NCBI GenBank assembly: GCA_903859265.1
Contig: CAIOLZ010000188.1
Span: 1 to 9,936 of the forward strand
DNA: 9,936 nucleotides
Reading direction: 5' to 3'
Origin: an uncultured beta proteobacterium
GTDB lineage: Bacteria > Pseudomonadota > Gammaproteobacteria > Burkholderiales > Burkholderiaceae_C
The position numbers and the translations under genes were made by a program. This document shows positions 1-8,001 of this stretch, piece by piece. Numbering within the stretch: the stretch's first letter is position 1; each line of letters starts with the position of its first letter. Under the pieces are notes generated by a model. The model was given only the letters and a program-made list of their open reading frames with translations, searched no databases and was not told where the DNA came from.

Positions 1-1025
1 CGGTCAAGGCGCGCGTTGTCGTAGCCACTGAGCACTGCAGCCAGGACGGTAAGCGCCAGGGCGTCATTGCTGGACGCATCGGATTGGGCCGGGTCCAGTG
101 CCGCAGGCATGAAAGACGGCACTTTAAAGTTCAGCACCACATAGGCCTGTTCCGCCGGGGCCTTGAAATTGATACGCCGCAAGCCGCCCTGCTCGGGCTC
201 CTCGCGCGGCTTGCGGGTCGGCAGCGCGTGACCGGCAATGCCGCCGTAGTATTTCTCAGCCAGCGCGCGGACTTGCGCCACATCGACATCGCCCGCCACC
301 ACAATCACGGCATTGGCCGGTGTGTACCAGCGCTTGAAAAAGCTGCGTGCATCATCGGGCGTCATGGCTTCCAGATCACTCATCCATCCCAGCACCGGAC
401 GGCGGTAGGGTGCGGTCTGCCAGGTCGCGGCCTGCACCACTTCCTGCAACCTTGCCCGGGGGTTGTCTTCCGTACGCATGCGACGCTCTTCTTTAACCAC
501 CTCCATCTCTTTGTGGAATTCCTCATCGCTCCACTGGTTGTTGGCAAAGCGGTCGGATTCGAGCTGCATTACCTGCTCGAGCCGGGTCGCTGGAATCTGT
601 TGGAAAAAACCGGTGTAGTCAAAACTGGTAAAGGCGTTTTCACGCCCGCCCAGCGCCGCCACGCGGCGCGAAAAATCGCCCGCTTTCACACTCGGCGTGC
701 CCTTGAACATCATGTGCTCGAGCACGTGGGCGACGCCGGACGTGCCATCGACTTCGTCCATGGAGCCGACCCGCACCCACACCATGTGCACTGCGGTCGG
801 CGCGCGGTGATCGGGCTTGATGATCAAGGTCATGCCGTTTTTCAGCGTGACTTCCACCACCTGCGCGGGCTTGGAGGCAGATGCGGGTATCGGAACTGCA
901 GATTGCGCCAGCGCCGAAGGCGTTGCGCCCTGCAAAAGCAGCGCCAGGGCAGGGGTGATTGCCAGTGCGCCGGCCAAGCTTTTTACAGAAGACCTGAGGG
1001 ATCGGGATTTACATTGGTGTTTCAT
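1..1025 (-). CDS. M16 family zinc metallopeptidase, partial (C-terminus off the left edge)
   Basis: Exported zinc peptidase of the pitrilysin/insulinase family (M16), expected in the periplasm. The 341 codons seen start at the ATG at 1025-1023, the first start codon after an in-frame stop. Residues 1-40 form a signal peptide: a basic n-region, a hydrophobic stretch around 17-33, and a probable cut after SALA-40. The inverted zinc motif HVLEH lies at 100-104 (ligands His100 and His104, catalytic Glu103), with the third ligand at Glu180 in VVKEERRMR. This spacing matches active M16B enzymes, so the copy should be catalytic rather than the inactive partner type. The family segment NAFTSFDYTGFF is at 130-141. 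Short M16 proteins usually have about 430-460 residues, so roughly a quarter is missing. No clear Shine-Dalgarno sequence precedes the start. It is divergent from ftsY. Substrate is unknown. Confidence 0.93.
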   Translation of the reverse strand, partial: MKHQCKSRSLRSSVKSLAGALAITPALALLLQGATPSALAQSAVPIPASASKPAQVVEVTLKNGMTLIIKPDHRAPTAVHMVWVRVGSMDEVDGTSGVAHVLEHMMFKGTPSVKAGDFSRRVAALGGRENAFTSFDYTGFFQQIPATRLEQVMQLESDRFANNQWSDEEFHKEMEVVKEERRMRTEDNPRARLQEVVQAATWQTAPYRRPVLGWMSDLEAMTPDDARSFFKRWYTPANAVIVVAGDVDVAQVRALAEKYYGGIAGHALPTRKPREEPEQGGLRRINFKAPAEQAYVVLNFKVPSFMPAALDPAQSDASSNDALALTVLAAVLSGYDNARLD

Positions 1026-1046
1026 AGAATGGAGCGATTCTATGAA
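1021..1046. promoter_or_regulatory. Perfect 10-bp inverted repeat between divergent M16 peptidase and ftsY
   Basis: The left arm TTCATAGAAT (1021-1030) and right arm ATTCTATGAA (1037-1046) are exact reverse complements around the 6-bp spacer GGAGCG. The left arm contains the peptidase start codon (1023-1025 read on the minus strand). The right arm ends 8 bp before the ftsY start at 1055. Each arm carries a TAGAAT hexamer resembling a -10 box, but I found no well-spaced -35 box for either. It could be an operator shared by both genes, or an RNA hairpin with GGAG in its loop. The symmetry is observed; the function is inferred. Confidence 0.5.
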
Positions 1047-1054
1047 CGCGCCCT

Positions 1055-2092
1055 ATGTTCAGCTTTTTCAAAAAAAAATCACCTTTACCGCCAGCCGCTT
1101 CTGTGCCAGCTCCGACGCCCGCGCAGGCGCCCAAAGCTGCCGCGCAAACCACTGCGGCCCCTGATGAGAGAGTATCTGCTGAAACGCCCCCCCTCAGGCG
1201 AACCTGGCTTGGCAAGCTCAGGGCCGGTCTTGGCAAAACGGCCGCCAGTATTTCAGGCGTGTTTGGCGGCAGCAAAATTGATGAAGCCCTGTATGAGGAT
1301 CTGGAGAGCGCTCTTCTGATGGCCGACGCCGGCGTGTCGGCAACGCAGCAACTGATTGCCAGTCTGCGAAAAAGTGCCAAGGCAAACGGCGCGTCCGACC
1401 CGTTGGCACTCAAAGAATTGCTGACCGTGGCTCTCACCGAGTTGCTGCAACCGCTGCAAAAACCGTTGGTGATCGGCGCGCAACAGCCCACGGTGGTGAT
1501 GGTGGCAGGTGTCAACGGCGCCGGAAAAACGACCTCCATTGGCAAGCTCACGCGCCACCTGGCGGATTCGGGTTCCAGCGTCTTGCTGGCCGCAGCCGAC
1601 ACATTTCGGGCCGCCGCACGGGAGCAGCTCAGCATCTGGGCGGACCGCAACACCGTGGAAATCATCAGCCAGGAAGGTGCAGACCCTGCCGCGGTCAGTT
1701 TTGATGCCGTCAGCGCGGGCCGCGCACGGGGTAAAGATGTGGTGCTCATCGATACCGCCGGGCGCCTGCCAACACAGCTGCACCTGATGGAAGAACTGAA
1801 AAAGATCAAACGTGTGATTCAAAAAGCCGACCCCACTGCGCCGCACGAAGTGCTGTTGGTGATTGATGGCAACACCGGACAGAATGCCTTGGCCCAGGTC
1901 AAGGCTTTTGACGAAGCGCTGGGCCTGACCGGCCTGATCGTGACCAAGCTCGACGGTACCGCCAAAGGCGGCGTGCTGGCGGCCATTGCCCGAGAGAGGC
2001 CCATCCCGGTGTATTTCATTGGCGTCGGCGAGAAGCTCGACGAACTCGAAACCTTCAACGCGCGAGAGTTCGCGCAGGCACTTCTGGCGTAG
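1055..2092 (+). CDS. ftsY: Signal recognition particle receptor FtsY
   Basis: GTPase that docks the SRP-ribosome complex at the inner membrane for cotranslational insertion of membrane proteins. The 345-residue product has the full NG domain: N domain about 50-140, G1 P-loop GVNGAGKTT at 152-160, DTFRAAA at 182-188, G3 DTAGR at 233-237, G4 TKLD at 297-300 followed by GTAKGG, and closing motif GVGEKLDELETF at 323-334. The N-terminus MFSFFKKK is followed by a Pro/Ala-rich linker of about 40 residues, not the long acidic A domain of the E. coli protein (497 residues). The start at 1055 is fixed by an in-frame stop at 1043-1045. Its spacing to the only GGAG (1031-1034) is long, so initiation may be weak. 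The next gene starts 3 bp after its stop, suggesting an operon. Confidence 0.97.
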   Translation: MFSFFKKKSPLPPAASVPAPTPAQAPKAAAQTTAAPDERVSAETPPLRRTWLGKLRAGLGKTAASISGVFGGSKIDEALYEDLESALLMADAGVSATQQLIASLRKSAKANGASDPLALKELLTVALTELLQPLQKPLVIGAQQPTVVMVAGVNGAGKTTSIGKLTRHLADSGSSVLLAAADTFRAAAREQLSIWADRNTVEIISQEGADPAAVSFDAVSAGRARGKDVVLIDTAGRLPTQLHLMEELKKIKRVIQKADPTAPHEVLLVIDGNTGQNALAQVKAFDEALGLTGLIVTKLDGTAKGGVLAAIARERPIPVYFIGVGEKLDELETFNAREFAQALLA

Positions 2093-2095
2093 CAC

Positions 2096-3310
2096 ATGTT
2101 GATCAATCCCAACCGTCTGGCACCAAGCCGGCGCCAAGCCATGACCCTGATGGCCGCTGGCCTGTCCGTAAATGCATTTGCGGCCGACACCTCTGCGTCG
2201 GAAAAACTATTACAGGCTGCACGCGGCCAAACGGTTTATTTCAATGCCTGGGGCGGCAGCGATGTGATCAACCGCTACATCCAGTGGGCGGGCCAGCAAG
2301 TGCTGGCGCGCTTTGGCGTGCGGGTGGAACACGTCAAGGTGACCGACACCGCCGATGTGGTCAGGCGCGTGCGCAGCGAGCGTGCCGCTGGCAAACAAGA
2401 CGGCTCAGTCGATCTGGTGTGGATCAACGGCGAAAACTTTTTGGCAATGAAACGCGAGGCGCTGCTCTACGGCCCGCTCAACGCATGGCTTACCAACTAC
2501 CCGCTGGTCGATACCCTCGGCAAGCCGACGACCACGATCGATTTTGCCGAGCCGGTAAACGGCATGGAAGTTCCATGGGGCATGGCGCAGTTGACCTTTA
2601 TGGTGGACAGCCAGCGGGTTGCAAGCCCGCCGCAAAACAGTACGGAACTCATGGCCTTTGCCAAGGCCAATCCGGGCCGTGTTACCTACCCGCGCCCGCC
2701 TGATTTTCATGGCACAACTTTTCTCAAACAGCTGTTGGTAGAGCTCAACCCGAGCCGCTCAGCGCTTTACGAGGCTGCCACGCCGCAGGCGCTGGACCGG
2801 TTTACCAGCCCGGTCTGGGCGTACCTCGATGCGCTGCATCCCCATCTGTGGCGCAATGGCAGGCAGTTTCCCCCAACCGCAGCGGCGCAACGGCAAATGA
2901 TGGCGGACGGCGAGTTGCTGTTTGCCATGACCTTCAACCCCAACGAGGCCGCTAACGAGATCGCAGCCAACCGCATGGCCGCCAGTGTTGTGAGCTACCA
3001 GTTCCGCACGGGCACCATCGGCAATACCCACTTCGTAGCCGTGCCGATCAATGCCAAAGCCAAGGAAGGCGGCATCGTGCTGGCCGATTTTTTACTCAGC
3101 CCACAGGCCCAGGCGCGCAAGGCCGATATTGCGGTCTGGGGCGATCCCACCGTGCTGGATGTGGCGGCGCTGCCAGCAGCGCAGCGTGCCTTGTTTACGG
3201 CCAGCACGCTGCCCGGGCAGGTGCGCTCGCCTGCCAACGCCATCCCCGAGCCTCACGGTAGTTGGGTGGCACCGCTGCAGGCAAGTTGGACCCAACGCTA
3301 CGGAACTTGA
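2096..3310 (+). CDS. YnjB-type ABC transporter substrate-binding protein (orphan)
   Basis: Extracytoplasmic solute-binding protein resembling E. coli YnjB (COG4134), of unsettled ligand. The 404 residues compare with about 390 for YnjB. Shared segments I recognise are ARGQTVYFNAWGG (42-54), GSVDLVWINGENF, and FAKANPGRVTYPRPPDF. The N-terminus has a twin-arginine-like signal: SRRQAM at 11-16, a short hydrophobic stretch to about 28, and AFA before the likely cut. Export by Tat is therefore plausible. The ATG lies 3 bp after the ftsY stop with no Shine-Dalgarno, so translation is probably coupled to ftsY. In enterobacteria the gene sits with a permease (ynjC) and ATPase (ynjD); neither is present here, and an esterase follows 11 bp later. 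The family call is firm, the ligand is unknown, and the missing transporter partners are the oddity. Confidence 0.85.
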   Translation: MLINPNRLAPSRRQAMTLMAAGLSVNAFAADTSASEKLLQAARGQTVYFNAWGGSDVINRYIQWAGQQVLARFGVRVEHVKVTDTADVVRRVRSERAAGKQDGSVDLVWINGENFLAMKREALLYGPLNAWLTNYPLVDTLGKPTTTIDFAEPVNGMEVPWGMAQLTFMVDSQRVASPPQNSTELMAFAKANPGRVTYPRPPDFHGTTFLKQLLVELNPSRSALYEAATPQALDRFTSPVWAYLDALHPHLWRNGRQFPPTAAAQRQMMADGELLFAMTFNPNEAANEIAANRMAASVVSYQFRTGTIGNTHFVAVPINAKAKEGGIVLADFLLSPQAQARKADIAVWGDPTVLDVAALPAAQRALFTASTLPGQVRSPANAIPEPHGSWVAPLQASWTQRYGT

Positions 3311-3315
3311 AAGGA
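3311..3315 (+). promoter_or_regulatory. Ribosome binding site fixing the esterase GTG start
   Basis: AAGGA lies directly after the stop of the preceding gene and six bases before GTG at 3322. It selects this GTG over the upstream in-frame start at 3262, which lies within the binding-protein gene and would add 20 residues not expected for the esterase family. Confidence 0.7.
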
Positions 3316-3321
3316 ATTCCC

Positions 3322-4014
3322 GTGACACCTTTGCTTCCCCGCATTGAACGCGAAACTGCACCCAACCCCAGGGCCGCAGTCATCTGGCTGCATGGTTTGG
3401 GCGCGGATGGCAACGACTTTGCCAACATCGTGCCAGAGCTTGATCTGAACGGCTGCCCGCCGATCCGCTTTGTATTTCCCCACGCGCCCAGCATTCCAAT
3501 CACCATCAATGGCGGCTATGTCATGCCGGGGTGGTACGACATCACCGGCATTGATCTGGTAAGTCGCCAGGACGCGGCAGGCATTCAAAAATCCGAGCGC
3601 GCGATTGCAGCATTGATAGCGCACGAAATGTCGCGCGGCATTGCCCCTTCGCACATCGTGCTGGCGGGTTTCAGCCAGGGTTGCGCCATGGCGCTGCACA
3701 CGGGGCTTCGGTTTGGCCACACGCTGGCCGGAATCATGGCCTTGTCTGGCTACCTGCCACTGGCCGACCGTTTTGCCAGCGAGCGCACGGCACCCAACGC
3801 CAAAACGCCGATTTTTATGGCCCACGGAACGCAAGACCCGGTCGTGGTGATCGCGCGCGGCGAAGACTCGCGCAACGCCCTGGCTGCGCTGGGCCATCCG
3901 GTGCAGTGGCACACCTATCCCATGCAGCACAGCGTACACCCCAAAGAGCTGGCAGATATTTCTGCCTTTCTGCGGCAGGTGCTGACGGGCGGCCAAAGCG
4001 TCCCCGCAGCGTGA
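3322..4014 (+). CDS. Carboxylesterase/phospholipase family serine hydrolase (alpha/beta hydrolase)
   Basis: Cytoplasmic serine esterase of the small carboxylesterase family (COG0400, Abhydrolase_2), hydrolysing short acyl or aryl esters in characterised members. With the GTG start it has 230 residues, close to the family norm of about 220. The opening strand and oxyanion-loop segment VIWLHGLGADGNDF is at 20-33. The nucleophile elbow GFSQG puts Ser118 as catalytic. Asp172 in HGTQDPVV and His203 in MQHSVHPKE complete the triad, with the same 54- and 31-residue spacings as in Pseudomonas fluorescens EstB, quoted from memory. There is no signal peptide. The gene lies between the binding protein and the Hsp70-like gene, and its TGA overlaps the next start. 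The physiological substrate cannot be told; an acyl-protein thioesterase-like activity is a lesser possibility. Confidence 0.9.
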   Translation: MTPLLPRIERETAPNPRAAVIWLHGLGADGNDFANIVPELDLNGCPPIRFVFPHAPSIPITINGGYVMPGWYDITGIDLVSRQDAAGIQKSERAIAALIAHEMSRGIAPSHIVLAGFSQGCAMALHTGLRFGHTLAGIMALSGYLPLADRFASERTAPNAKTPIFMAHGTQDPVVVIARGEDSRNALAALGHPVQWHTYPMQHSVHPKELADISAFLRQVLTGGQSVPAA

Positions 4015-5336
4015 GCCTTGCAGCCCCCCTTGCGCCGGCACCGCATCCAGTGCGCAGGCCCTCGCGCCCACTGGTGGTGGGCATTGACTTCGGCACCTCC
4101 AACTCAGCCGCCGCCTTGATCGATGCCAATGGCCACCTGCAGGTGGTGCCACTCGATGCTGAACGCCATGAGATGCCCAGCGCGGTTTTCTTTGCCAGCG
4201 AAACCCACAGCGTGCATTTCGGCAGCGAAGCGATGCGGGCCTATCTGTCGGGCACCGAGGGGCGTTTGATGCGCTCCCTGAAAAGCCTGCTGGGCAGCGC
4301 CCTGATCGACGAATTCACCAACGTGAACGGCCAGGCGTTGCGGTTTTTTGACATCCTGGTGCTGTTTTTCAGGGAACTCAAACGCCGTTGTGAGTTGCAT
4401 GCCGGAGTTCCTCTGACCTACGCCATGCTGGGCCGTCCTGTGCACTTTGTCGATGATGATCCGGTACGGGATGCGCAAGCCCAGGCAACCCTCGGCAAAG
4501 CCGCCCGCGAGGCCGGGTTTGAACACATTGCCTACCAGCTCGAACCGATTGCCGCAGCGCTGGACTACGAACAACGGGTACAAACCGAGATGCATGCGCT
4601 GGTGGTGGATATTGGGGGCGGAACCTCGGACTTCACCGTCATCCGGCTCCATCCTGCGCGCGTTGGCGTGACTGACCGCAGTGCGGACATATTGGCCACC
4701 GCAGGCATACACATTGGCGGCACCGACTTCGACCGCCTGCTCGATCTCAGCAACGTGATGCCATTGCTGGGCTACAAACACATCGGCACCGGGGGCAGGC
4801 CAGTGCCCAACAGTGTTTTTTTTAACCTCTCGACCTGGCACCTGATCCACCATGCTTACACCCGTAAGGCAATGCACTTTGCCAAAGAACTGTGGGCGGA
4901 TTACGGCAACGCGCATCTTCACCGGCGGCTGATGCTGGCACTGGAAGAACAACACGGCCACCGCATGCTGGCCGCGGTAGAACGGGCCAAAATCAGCTGC
5001 TCGGCGCGCAGTGAATCCACTGCTATCGACCTGAATTTTCTGGACGACGCGTTGGTGAGCCAGCTTACCGCCGCTGACATGGCGCAGGTCCTGCAAACTG
5101 CCATCGAGCAAGTAGTTCAGTGTGCGCAGAGTTGCGTGGCAAAAAGCGGTTTGTCGCGGGTCGATGCGGTTTACCTGACGGGCGGTTCGTCTGCCCTGCG
5201 GCCGCTCCTGGATGCACTCGCCCGTGCCATGCCCGATTGCGAACAGGTACAGGGCGATCGATTCGGCGGCGTTGCTGCGGGACTGGCCTATTGCGGGGCG
5301 GTGCAAGCCGCGCAAGGGGACGGGTTTGCGTCTTAA
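4011..5336 (+). CDS. yegD: YegD-type Hsp70-like ATPase without substrate-binding domain
   Basis: Hsp70/actin-fold ATPase of the YegD group: a nucleotide-binding domain with no peptide-binding domain or lid. Function in the cell is not established, although a chaperone role is often assumed. The 441 residues fit E. coli YegD (450). Phosphate 1 loop GIDFGTSNSAAAL is at 24-36, the connecting motif LEPIAAALDYE at 177-187, phosphate 2 loop VVDIGGGTSDFTVI at 198-211, the adenosine motif YLTGGSSALRPLL at 388-400, and the final GGVAAGLAY at 419-427. The GTG start at 4011 overlaps the esterase stop as GTGA and has no Shine-Dalgarno, which implies translational coupling. A later GTG at 4050 is possible. 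The open frame extends back to 3681, but that part reads through the esterase in another frame and is not homologous. The first 20 residues are Pro/Arg-rich and poorly conserved. Confidence 0.9.
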   Translation: MSLAAPLAPAPHPVRRPSRPLVVGIDFGTSNSAAALIDANGHLQVVPLDAERHEMPSAVFFASETHSVHFGSEAMRAYLSGTEGRLMRSLKSLLGSALIDEFTNVNGQALRFFDILVLFFRELKRRCELHAGVPLTYAMLGRPVHFVDDDPVRDAQAQATLGKAAREAGFEHIAYQLEPIAAALDYEQRVQTEMHALVVDIGGGTSDFTVIRLHPARVGVTDRSADILATAGIHIGGTDFDRLLDLSNVMPLLGYKHIGTGGRPVPNSVFFNLSTWHLIHHAYTRKAMHFAKELWADYGNAHLHRRLMLALEEQHGHRMLAAVERAKISCSARSESTAIDLNFLDDALVSQLTAADMAQVLQTAIEQVVQCAQSCVAKSGLSRVDAVYLTGGSSALRPLLDALARAMPDCEQVQGDRFGGVAAGLAYCGAVQAAQGDGFAS

Positions 5337-5375
5337 GCGTAGACTGCGGCCGATGGAAACAGTGTTCACTCAATC

Positions 5376-5381
5376 AGGAGG
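5376..5381 (+). promoter_or_regulatory. Strong ribosome binding site for the PilZ gene
   Basis: A full AGGAGG lies five bases before ATG at 5387. It decides this start against a frame that stays open back to 5120 inside the yegD gene. It is the best Shine-Dalgarno sequence in the window, suggesting efficient independent translation. Confidence 0.75.
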
Positions 5382-5386
5382 GCGTC

Positions 5387-5776
5387 ATGGGCATTGAAGA
5401 GTCCGATTTACTCGGCAGCAGACCCCCTGGTAACCGTCAGGAGGAGCGGGCGGCCAAGCGCTACCCGTGCAGCGGCAAGGCCCGGATCGTCACATCCTCC
5501 GGTGCCACGGTCGAGGGCCGGATGTTCGATATATCGATGACAGGTGCCAGCGTACTGCTGGACGACCGAGCCAACTTTGGCCCACGCTGCACGATTGCGA
5601 TTACGGTCTATAAGGGTGGGACACTGCACAACATTCAGGCCACCGCCAGGTTTGTGCATGCCAGCCTGGCAGGCCAATCGGGCTTCAAGCACGGATTTGA
5701 ATTTGATAGTCCCGACGCCGCCGCGGTCAAGTCGCTGGCGGCGCTGACCAACACGCCCGTGGCATCACTGATCTGA
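5387..5776 (+). CDS. PilZ domain protein, probable c-di-GMP receptor
   Basis: Small cytoplasmic single-domain PilZ protein of 129 residues. It has both parts of the c-di-GMP-binding signature: RAAKR (Arg21 and Arg25 of RxxxR) and DISMTG (Asp48, Ser50 and Gly53 of D/NxSxxG), separated by the usual strand. It should therefore bind c-di-GMP, unlike PilZ proteins that lack the motif. The rest, to about residue 115, reads as the beta-barrel strands, ending with HGFEFDSPD. There is no membrane segment and no attached output domain, so it must act through a partner. It lies 50 bp after yegD with its own strong ribosome binding site and ends 30 bp from the convergent regulator. Whether it shares the yegD transcript is unclear. 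The output (motility, polysaccharide or other) cannot be told from the context. Confidence 0.88.
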   Translation: MGIEESDLLGSRPPGNRQEERAAKRYPCSGKARIVTSSGATVEGRMFDISMTGASVLLDDRANFGPRCTIAITVYKGGTLHNIQATARFVHASLAGQSGFKHGFEFDSPDAAAVKSLAALTNTPVASLI

Positions 5777-5806
5777 GGGCTGCGGCGCGGCGATCCGGAT
5801 TGTTTT

Positions 5807-6592
5807 TTACAGCAGTGGTCGCAACTCGCGCGCGGCCTCGCGCAGCGTCTCGAGCAAATCGCCGGGGAAACCGTGCTGCGCCGCATGGCCGGACGCAACC
5901 ACCACATTCAAAGCTGCAATGGTCGCGCCCTGCGCATTGCGAAGCGGCACCGCCAGAGCATGAACGCCCAACTCATGCTCCTCACTGACCAGGCAAAAAT
6001 CGGCGCGGCGCACGCCATCAATAACCGTGGTGAATTGCCGTTTGTCGGTCAAAGTGAAATGGGTCAGCCGCTGCAGCGTGCGCCCCTGCATCCAATTTTT
6101 AAAGGCAGTTTTGGGCAAGGCTGCCAGCAATACCCGTCCGGTCGAAGTGGCATGCAGCGGGAGTCTGGCGCCCACATGCAGGCCATAGGCAATGTAGCGG
6201 CCACCGGCGATGGCCGACAGGTGTTGCTCACTGCCGCCGCGCGCCACGATGACCACCTCATCTTGGTCGCGCACAACCGCCGAGAAAGTGTGGCGGGTGG
6301 ACGCCGCCAGGCGGTTCAGGGTCGGTTGCAACGCGCGCGGTAAACGTGCGCTTGCGAGGTAGGTGCCCGAGAAGCGCAACACCTTGCTCGAGAGCCAGTA
6401 ATAACTGCCGTCCGACTCCAGGTAGCCCAGATGCAATAGCGTCAACAAGTGTCTGCGCGCCGAAGCCCGGGTAATGCCGGCGCGCTCAGCGGCCAAGGTG
6501 GCGTTGAGCCGCTGGCGCTCGGTGTCAAAGCTCTCCAGCACCGCCATTCCTTTGGACATGCCCTCTATCAGGTCTGCTTTGGCAATCGTCAT
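5807..6592 (-). CDS. pobR: IclR family transcriptional regulator, PobR/PcaR-like
   Basis: DNA-binding regulator of the IclR family, inferred to control the divergent pobA in response to 4-hydroxybenzoate or a related aromatic acid. The 261 residues carry an N-terminal winged helix-turn-helix (about 10-75, recognition region AGITRASARRHLLTLLHLGY) and a C-terminal effector-binding domain (about 85-255) with HATSTGRVLLA at 147-157 and the family segment VPLRNAQGATIAALNV. The start is the ATG at 6592-6590, nine bases after AAGGAG. An upstream in-frame GTG at 6625 lies inside a putative operator and has no ribosome binding site, so it is rejected. The PcaR/PcaU/PobR subgroup call rests on the overall sequence style and on the neighbour. 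PobR proteins of the AraC type also exist elsewhere; this one is clearly IclR type. The specific effector is inferred only. Confidence 0.85.
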   Translation of the reverse strand: MTIAKADLIEGMSKGMAVLESFDTERQRLNATLAAERAGITRASARRHLLTLLHLGYLESDGSYYWLSSKVLRFSGTYLASARLPRALQPTLNRLAASTRHTFSAVVRDQDEVVIVARGGSEQHLSAIAGGRYIAYGLHVGARLPLHATSTGRVLLAALPKTAFKNWMQGRTLQRLTHFTLTDKRQFTTVIDGVRRADFCLVSEEHELGVHALAVPLRNAQGATIAALNVVVASGHAAQHGFPGDLLETLREAARELRPLL

Positions 6593-6601
6593 GGAACCAG
6601 T

Positions 6602-6607
6602 CTCCTT
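6602..6607 (-). promoter_or_regulatory. Ribosome binding site of the IclR regulator
   Basis: Read on the minus strand, AAGGAG lies nine bases before the ATG at 6592. It sets the regulator start at 6592 rather than at the GTG at 6625. Confidence 0.7.
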
Positions 6608-6612
6608 ATTGC

Positions 6613-7917
<1,305 letters not shown>

Positions 7918-8001
7918 GGACTGGCGCTGCGGCAAAAGACAAACTGCAGCCTTACGCCTAAACTGCGCAGCTGTTTTCATCACCCCTTTGGAGTTAATCG
8001 C

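Noticed and set aside
84..1319. 411-codon plus-strand open frame
   Set aside because: It lies antisense to the M16 peptidase, whose signal peptide and zinc motif are unambiguous; the translation is His/Arg-rich and resembles no family, as expected for a GC-rich shadow frame.
1253..2137. 294-codon minus-strand open frame
   Set aside because: Antisense to ftsY, with His-rich low-complexity translation.
3681..4010. Upstream extension of the yegD frame
   Set aside because: The open frame reads through the esterase gene out of frame; the Hsp70 homology begins only after 4070, and GTG at 4011 is the sensible start.
4104..5369. 421-codon minus-strand open frame
   Set aside because: Antisense to yegD, which has all Hsp70 ATPase motifs; no recognisable domain on the minus strand.
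5777..5808. Terminator between the convergent PilZ and regulator genes
   Set aside because: There is a T6 run after GC-rich sequence and an ATCCGGAT palindrome, but no stem with a workable loop directly before the T-run.
7918..8001. Repeated AAACTGC (7941-7947 and 7960-7966) and short dyads between pobA and the hydrolase gene
   Set aside because: Arms are short and interrupted; no convincing terminator or promoter could be built from them.
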